Shown: in pieces, positions 61,701-64,000 of the stretch | How positions within the stretch are numbered: position 1 is the stretch's first letter | How the letters are laid out: the number at the start of each line of letters is the position of its first letter | Source: Melanocharis versteri | Taxonomy: Eukaryota > Chordata > Aves > Passeriformes > Melanocharitidae | Direction of reading: 5' to 3' | Length of the DNA stretch: 64,000 nucleotides | Assembly (NCBI GenBank): GCA_013397845.1 | Contig: VZTG01001991.1 | Span: forward strand, 2,472,556-2,536,555 | The notes under the pieces: model-generated | The model's input: the letters and a program-made list of their open reading frames with translations, nothing else | Databases searched by the model: none | Told to the model about the DNA's origin: nothing | Position numbers and translations under genes: made by a program

Positions 61701-62955
61701 GAAAAGCTGGGGAGTTACGTAGTTTCTTTTAGGGTTCAGGAGGCAAAGGCAGACAGGATCATTTTAATGTAGCATTATTTCCCAGCTAGGTGTTGTCCCT
61801 AAAGGAAACACGACCCACAGGGAGCGATGGACTGGTGAAAAAGTTTGGCAGGGTTGGCAGGTAGAGATTTAGCGAAGATGGAGAAAGAAAGATGAGAGAA
61901 AAGCAGTGTTAGCACTTGGCTCTTGTAACAGTGAGGTGCCACGGAGGGGGCTCCCTGCTGAAATTCACTTCCTCTGGATTCGGCATGTTTGGCACCAGTG
62001 GGGCCTTTGCAGAGGCCCAGCACACAAGGTAACTTTGTCCAGGCTGCTGAGCAAAGGGATTAAGCACAAGGCTGCCATTGTGGCAAGGGAAGGGAAACAC
62101 AGTGTTTTATGCAGCATGTCTTGTGTCAGCAGGACCCCAAGGCCATAGAGAAACCTGGCAACACAATGTTTCTGATGAGTGTGGAAGCAGCAGGTTTCCT
62201 GTGAAATGTGTTGGTGCAAAGGTGGTTCCCCTGTCGCTTGGGTCTGTGTGGATGTACAAGTTGAGCCTCCCGTCAATCCCCCAAGCCTGGAATGTCAGGT
62301 TCAGCCTCTCCCAGCCCATGCAGGGCCTTCAGTGCTTGGGATGACGAAGGTTTGCACGAGGTCTTGGTGCTGCAGGGACAGGCTTTGGGCACAGCCAGGA
62401 CTGACTGCAGCGTGGTGGCAGCCCCAGTGCCAGGAAAAGGGGGAGTCTGCCTCAGAAGGGGCTGCAGTGTGTGACAGCAGGTGACAGAAGACAAACAGAA
62501 AGGGCTTGGTACAACAGGACAGCTGGAAATGAGTGTCAAAAGCAAAGAAAGAGATGAAAGGAGGTGTAGGTCTGTGGATTACTTCTGCTATCGCTCTTGC
62601 TAACTCGAACCAAGCTCCATTTCCCTCAGGTACGCTTAGAGCCAGCCCAGGTAAGGTTTCTTCTGGCTGTCCTCTTCCTGCCTGGAGTCCTCCTGATCCC
62701 TGGTGTGAGGGTATGTGCCCTTGGACTACATCGTGGAAGCCAGCACCATGCAGTCCATGGGCATATACACTTGCCTCAAGGTTTATTTCATCACGGCTGC
62801 CGCTGACCAGCGCTGGAGGTTGCTCTGCTCTTCAGGAAGCACAGACTGACTGCATGCTAATGGAGAAACTTATTTGACTGTTTGTTTCCTCTTTTCTTTA
62901 GGGATATATTGGTCTCCCAGGATTATTTGGGCTACCGGGGGCTGATGGAGAACGA
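13177..62955 (+). CDS. COL27A1: COL27A1, collagen alpha-1(XXVII) chain, 5' part (exons 1-11, spliced, 3' end outside window)
   Basis: Fibrillar collagen of cartilage and other extracellular matrix; the chain is secreted and forms homotrimers. Eleven exons joined by GT-AG introns give an uninterrupted 661-residue N-terminal part. The order is: signal peptide (about residues 1-39), TSPN/laminin-G-like domain (about 43-240, five Cys at 109, 178, 218, 233, 240), Pro/Thr/Ser-rich linker (about 245-510), then Gly-X-Y triplets from Gly512. Family assignment rests on close agreement with human COL27A1 as I remember it: DVDVLQRLGLS at the start of the domain, GSFLFGK, the QFEGA-CQF motif, NLTT in the linker, and the imperfection GLSPGK in the helix. 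COL24A1 is the nearest alternative but lacks these strings to my knowledge. Human COL27A1 has about 1860 residues, so roughly two thirds of the protein is missing to the right. Intron lengths are 8366, 5078, 9018, 7868, 5047, 1918, 4957, 835, 2413 and 2296 bp. Confidence 0.96.
13906..13932. repeat. GTT trinucleotide microsatellite
   Basis: Two blocks of GTT units separated by ATT, within intron 1 beyond the CpG-rich block. Confidence 0.8.
15119..15355. repeat. minisatellite with 118-bp higher-order unit spanning an assembly gap
   Basis: The basic unit is close to GGGCTGGCTCGTCCCT (15-16 bp), repeated on both sides of a run of 26 N. The segment starting CGCTGCCCTTGGAGAGGCTG at 15119 recurs at 15237 with one T/C change, implying a larger repeat of about 118 bp as assembled. 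The true array length is unknown. Confidence 0.9.
15211..15236. other. assembly gap (26 N)
   Basis: A run of N inside the minisatellite. Open frames drawn across it are meaningless. Confidence 0.99.
17179..17256 (-). mobile_element. CR1 LINE fragment
   Basis: It matches the characteristic CR1 stretch GGGGACACCTTCCAGTAG, CCAACCTGGCCTTGGACACT and TTCCAGG, in the orientation where the element is on the minus strand. Confidence 0.75.
18621..18998 (-). mobile_element. CR1 LINE 3' fragment (about 380 bp)
   Basis: From left to right it shows the reverse-complemented avian CR1 3' region: GGGTCGGAAGGGACCTTAAA, CCCTGCCATGGGCAGAGACA, CAGCCTGGCCTTGGACACTT, GAAGAATTTCTTCCTAATAT, then the part covering the end of ORF2. 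It is diverged and interrupted by stops, so dead. Confidence 0.88.
21599..21669 (+). CDS. COL27A1: COL27A1 exon 2 (signal peptide hydrophobic core)
   Basis: This 71-bp exon lies between the acceptor aattttag and the donor AAG|GTAAAT. In phase with exon 1 it encodes residues 19-43: GFCFLWTILCFTWFLGFTQG followed by NSE and the first base of an Asp codon. The strongly hydrophobic run of about 15 residues is the h-region of the signal peptide, with likely cleavage near the T-Q-G residues. The human protein has the same organisation (G-F-x-F-x-W ... T-Q-G ... E-D-V-D-V). The last base joins AT at the start of exon 3 to make the Asp of DVDVLQ. The exon is too short to show up as an open reading frame of its own. 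Confidence 0.93.
21670..26747 (+). other. COL27A1 intron 2 (5078 bp)
   Basis: It contains a CR1 piece at 25331-25805. No other recognisable element or exon. Open frames up to about 100 codons show no family motifs. Confidence 0.8.
25331..25805 (-). mobile_element. CR1 LINE 3' fragment retaining the ORF2 C-terminus
   Basis: The minus-strand translation at 25433-25633 contains FTKRLVKHWNKLPREVVESP followed by SLEVFK, the typical end of the CR1 ORF2 reverse-transcriptase polyprotein. The flanks match CR1 3' sequence (TTTTGGGTTGGAAAACCCTT; CTTCCCTGGGCAGCTTGTTC). The fragment is 5'-truncated, the usual state of CR1 copies. Confidence 0.9.
26748..28189 (+). CDS. COL27A1: COL27A1 exon 3 (TSPN/LamG-like domain, P/T/S-rich linker, first Gly-X-Y repeats)
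   Basis: A single 1442-bp exon lies between acceptor ctctttcag and donor CAG|GTATGT, encoding residues 43-523. Residues 43-240 form the thrombospondin N-terminal-like (laminin-G fold) domain. Cysteines stand at 109 (LSLCSH), 178 (TSCGKRR), 218 (AICQF), 233 and 240 (YCKYLKKQC), and the exon contains the GSFLFGK and HDGQWHN motifs. Residues 245-510 are a basic, Pro/Thr/Ser-rich linker with N-glycosylation sequons at Asn280, Asn423 and Asn486 and one extra Cys at 344. Gly512 opens the triplets GYP GVK GER GPQ, and the exon ends on a codon boundary. The open frame continues upstream to an ATG at 26627, but that ATG is intronic. The linker is about 100 residues shorter than I recall for human. In fibrillar collagens this N-propeptide region modulates fibril shape; in type XXVII it may be retained. 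Confidence 0.96.
28190..37207 (+). other. COL27A1 intron 3 (9018 bp)
   Basis: Longest intron in the window. An A-rich low-complexity stretch lies near 28416-28445. I see no exon, RNA gene or clear transposon. A 19-bp perfect inverted repeat stands at 36738-36756. Confidence 0.75.
37208..37261 (+). CDS. COL27A1: COL27A1 exon 4 (54-bp Gly-X-Y cassette)
   Basis: Residues 524-541, GPPGLPGLPGPPGKRGSR: six perfect triplets. Acceptor tttttctag, donor CGA|GTAAGT, phase 0 on both sides. It follows directly on GPQ at the end of exon 3 and aligns with the human sequence GPPGLPGLPGIPGARGPR. Confidence 0.95.
37979..38022. repeat. 22-bp tandem pair
   Basis: TCCTGGGAGCACGGTGCTG occurs at 37979 and again at 38001. 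Confidence 0.85.
39604..39763. repeat. imperfect tandem duplication, units of 67 and 93 bp
   Basis: Both units begin GAATTTCCACYCCATATTG and end GATTAGCCTTTGCCTTGAGA-GCGNG/GCGAG. The second carries an extra segment of about 26 bp. One base, 39669, is N. Confidence 0.9.
41069..41184 (-). mobile_element. CR1 LINE 3'-end relic
   Basis: GAATGGTTTGGGTTGAAAGG, GACCTTAAAGACC, GTTGCTCCAAGCCCTGTCCA and ACCTGGCCTTGG are the reverse-complemented CR1 3' end. Confidence 0.85.
43777..43870. repeat. tandem duplication, period 54 bp
   Basis: TGAAAATTTGGAAGGAAATT at 43777 recurs as TGAAAATCTGGAAGGCATTT at 43831, each followed by AAGAATGGGRCA. Confidence 0.75.
45130..45183 (+). CDS. COL27A1: COL27A1 exon 5 (54-bp Gly-X-Y cassette)
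   Basis: Residues 542-559, GPPGPHGNPGSPGPPGLK: six perfect triplets. Acceptor gtgttttag, donor AAA|GTAAGT, phase 0. It matches human GPPGPYGNPGLPGPPGAK in order and spacing. Confidence 0.95.
45184..50230 (+). other. COL27A1 intron 5 (5047 bp)
   Basis: It contains a CR1 relic at 47091-47235. Nothing else recognisable. Confidence 0.75.
47091..47235 (-). mobile_element. CR1 LINE 3'-end relic
   Basis: ATAAGATCATCAAAGAATGG, TTTGGGTTGGAACTTTAAAG, CCCCTGCCATGGGCAGGGAC and CATCCAGCCTGGCCTTGGAC match the reverse-complemented CR1 3' end, including its short terminal repeats. Confidence 0.88.
50231..50284 (+). CDS. COL27A1: COL27A1 exon 6 (54-bp cassette with triple-helix imperfection)
   Basis: Residues 560-577, GQKGDPGLSPGKARNGQK. 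The strict Gly-X-Y pattern is broken: GLSP has one extra residue and GKARN has two. The total remains 18 codons, so phase 0 is kept. Acceptor tttcatttcag, donor AAG|GTGAGA. Human COL27A1 has the same interruption (GLSPGKAHD), which supports both the exon and the gene identity. Confidence 0.95.
50285..52202 (+). other. COL27A1 intron 6 (1918 bp)
   Basis: No repeat, RNA gene or extra exon recognised. Confidence 0.75.
52203..52256 (+). CDS. COL27A1: COL27A1 exon 7 (54-bp Gly-X-Y cassette)
   Basis: Residues 578-595, GDVGLPGLTGFPGPPGRK: six perfect triplets. Acceptor tgcttcctacag, donor AAG|GTAGGA, phase 0. Human counterpart: GDMGLPGLSGNPGPPGRK. Confidence 0.95.
52257..57213 (+). other. COL27A1 intron 7 (4957 bp)
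   Basis: A run of 15 T lies at 53804-53818. No other element recognised; the stretch 55000-56080 is moderately GC-rich with overlapping open frames on both strands but no protein family I know. Confidence 0.7.
57214..57258 (+). CDS. COL27A1: COL27A1 exon 8 (45-bp Gly-X-Y cassette)
   Basis: Residues 596-610, GYKGYPGPLGHPGDQ: five perfect triplets. Acceptor ctattttgacag (a purine-interrupted pyrimidine tract), donor CAG|GTGAGT, phase 0. Human counterpart: GHKGYPGPAGHPGEQ. Confidence 0.94.
57259..58093 (+). other. COL27A1 intron 8 (835 bp)
   Basis: Short intron, no feature recognised apart from an A run near 57667-57680. Confidence 0.8.
58094..58147 (+). CDS. COL27A1: COL27A1 exon 9 (54-bp Gly-X-Y cassette)
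   Basis: Residues 611-628, GERGPAGSPGAKGYPGRQ: six perfect triplets. Acceptor tttctctccgaag, donor CAG|GTGCAG (weaker than its neighbours at +4 to +6), phase 0. Human counterpart: GQPGPEGSPGAKGYPGRQ. The intron before it is the shortest in the window (835 bp). Confidence 0.94.
58148..60560 (+). other. COL27A1 intron 9 (2413 bp)
   Basis: AT-rich. It holds a 20-bp direct repeat near its 3' end (60405-60474). No other element recognised. Confidence 0.75.
60405..60474. repeat. direct repeat, 20 bp, spaced 50 bp
   Basis: CTTAAAGCAGAACCATGCAG occurs at 60405 and, identically, at 60455. Between them are several CTTTAAG-like words. Confidence 0.9.
60561..60605 (+). CDS. COL27A1: COL27A1 exon 10 (45-bp Gly-X-Y cassette)
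   Basis: Residues 629-643, GLPGPIGESGPKGTR: five perfect triplets. Acceptor cttctgttctag, donor CGG|GTAAGC, phase 0. Human counterpart: GLPGPVGDPGPKGSR. The intron that follows hosts miR-455. Confidence 0.95.
60606..62901 (+). other. COL27A1 intron 10 (2296 bp), host of miR-455
   Basis: The miR-455 hairpin occupies 62697-62792, close to the 3' end of the intron. The rest of the intron has no recognisable repeat or exon. Confidence 0.85.
62697..62792 (+). ncRNA. MIR455: miR-455 precursor hairpin, intronic to COL27A1
   Basis: The 96-base stem-loop agrees with the vertebrate mir-455 precursor as I know it. The 5p arm is at 62712-62733 (TATGTGCCC followed by TTGGACTACATCG) and the 3p arm at 62750-62770 (GCAGTCCATGGGCATATACAC). 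Read against each other, the arms pair as UAUGUGCCC-UUGGACU-C with GAGUCCA-GGGCAUAUA-type complementarity, including one G-U pair, one U-U and one A-C mismatch. The loop is centred on GTGGAAGCCAGCACC. It lies in the 2296-bp intron between exons 10 and 11, in the same orientation as the collagen gene, as in mammals. It is probably processed from the COL27A1 primary transcript. miR-455 is known for expression in cartilage and for roles in chondrogenesis. The 5p arm has C where the human mature sequence, as I recall it, has U at position 9. Confidence 0.96.
62902..62955 (+). CDS. COL27A1: COL27A1 exon 11 (54-bp Gly-X-Y cassette, last exon in window)
   Basis: Residues 644-661, GYIGLPGLFGLPGADGER: six perfect triplets. 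Acceptor cttttctttag, donor CGA|GTGAGT, phase 0. Human counterpart: GYIGLPGLFGLPGSDGER, differing at one residue. It starts about 110 bp after the end of the miR-455 hairpin. Confidence 0.96.
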
Positions 62956-64000
62956 GTGAGTATTTTGTGAAGGAAACCTTGGTGTGTTGGTTGAATGCAG
63001 TTCTTCAGAGCCTGATGTAAGCTTCTCTATCCCTAGTTCCTGAGGAAGGAGGCAAGCATGCCTAATGCTTAACTATCCCTTCCTTAGTCTCTTCCTACCC
63101 TTGAATGAAGACCTGTGTCCCTGTATAATGCTGATGTTTAGCTGAGGAGAGCCCAGGCTTCAGGCAGGGCCATCAGACCTTGCTGTTGACTATAGAGGAG
63201 TTTTTCTATATTCTCCTTCACTTAAAAACCTGCCTTCCCTCACCCCCTTGCCCAGTTCCTCTTAGTGAGGAGAATGTACATGGAGATTCCCTGCTCCCAC
63301 AGCAGTGACCTCCCAGCCATGCACTCTCAGCATTTTGTGTGTCTGACTGGAGATGTTTGGAAAGAGCCTGGCTCTTGGAAGGGACAGTGCTGAGCTTTAT
63401 GAAAATGGCTTTTTTTCCAGTTGCACTGAGTTGGGCAGTCGAGAATGGGGCTGTGAGTGGGCAGCTGTGGCTGTGTCCTCCCCTCCTCCCATCCTTTTCA
63501 TCGTGCCTTCCCCCAGCCCGAGTTTTCCGAGCTTTACAGGTCATCCCTTGCTTTTCCGCTCTCCACCTCCACATCCTCCCACCTGCCTGATCTCTTCCCA
63601 TCTGAGGACCCCCTTTTCCCCGCTACAAGAGCTCCTGAAAAGGTCACTGGAAGATGAACACAGTTCGATTCCAGCCTTTTCTCCCTCAAATGCAAGCTCC
63701 AGAAACCAGAGAGGCCCCGGGACCATGTGGGAGTGTGCCTGCCTGGGAGGGGCCTGCTCTGCGCTCTGGCAACACTGATTTAATGCTTGTATAACTAAAT
63801 AAGAAACATAAACAGAAGTTCTGCAGCGAGTGCCTCGGCGGTGGCCTTCATTCGGTTCCAGACCAGTAGCTTAATGACTGCTCCTGCTAAGCACAGCCCC
63901 AGCCTGGGGATGCTGCCTGCGCGTGTCCTCGGGAGGCCGTAGTTAATGGGTGAAGGTTAATTGTCTTCTGCTCTCGCAGCAGACTGCAAGTAGCTGACAT
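62956..64000 (+). other. COL27A1 intron 11, 5' part (continues beyond window)
   Basis: No further Gly-X-Y exon is present up to the right edge. The next exon expected from the human gene begins GLPGVPGKRG and is not seen here. Confidence 0.8.

Noticed and set aside
62956..64000. A further collagen exon near the right edge
   Set aside because: No acceptor followed by Gly-X-Y codons was found; the open frames at 63.2-63.8 kb have no triplet pattern.
1..64000. CRISPR array, phage, operon or other undescribed multi-gene system
   Set aside because: The window is vertebrate intron and flank sequence; the repeats present are minisatellites, local duplications and CR1 relics, and nothing suggests a novel gene system.

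Overview
This is a vertebrate, most likely bird, nuclear window. It carries short CR1 LINE relics of the avian type, compact introns, and the 5' third of one large spliced gene on the + strand. I identify the gene as COL27A1 (fibrillar collagen alpha-1(XXVII)). Eleven coding exons can be placed to the base by splice sites, reading phase and protein similarity: 13177-13232, 21599-21669, 26748-28189, 37208-37261, 45130-45183, 50231-50284, 52203-52256, 57214-57258, 58094-58147, 60561-60605 and 62902-62955. Together they encode the first 661 residues; the rest of the triple helix and the C-propeptide lie beyond the right edge.

Layout. Positions 1 to about 12.8 kb are upstream sequence with no recognisable gene; they hold a CR1 relic, homopolymer runs, a GC-rich minisatellite (10.9-11.15 kb) and a TATA-plus-donor arrangement at 11.33-11.79 kb that could be an alternative first exon or an unrelated promoter. 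A CpG-rich block at about 13.17-13.76 kb holds exon 1. Intron 1 contains a second GC-rich minisatellite interrupted by a 26-base assembly gap (15211-15236). Exon 2 completes the signal peptide. Exon 3 is a single 1442-bp exon encoding the TSPN/laminin-G-like N-terminal domain, a long Pro/Thr/Ser-rich linker and the first Gly-X-Y triplets. Exons 4-11 are 45- or 54-bp collagen cassettes, each starting with a Gly codon and all in phase 0.

The intron between exons 10 and 11 contains the miR-455 precursor (62697-62792) in the same orientation as the collagen gene, the same host-gene arrangement as in mammals. The collagen and the microRNA probably share a primary transcript and are both linked to cartilage development.

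I found no second protein-coding gene, tRNA, rRNA, CRISPR array or bacterial-type system. Most long open frames in GC-rich stretches are compositional shadows. The most useful observations are the intronic miR-455, the imperfection in the triple helix encoded by exon 6, the possible alternative first exon, and the minisatellite that the assembly did not resolve.
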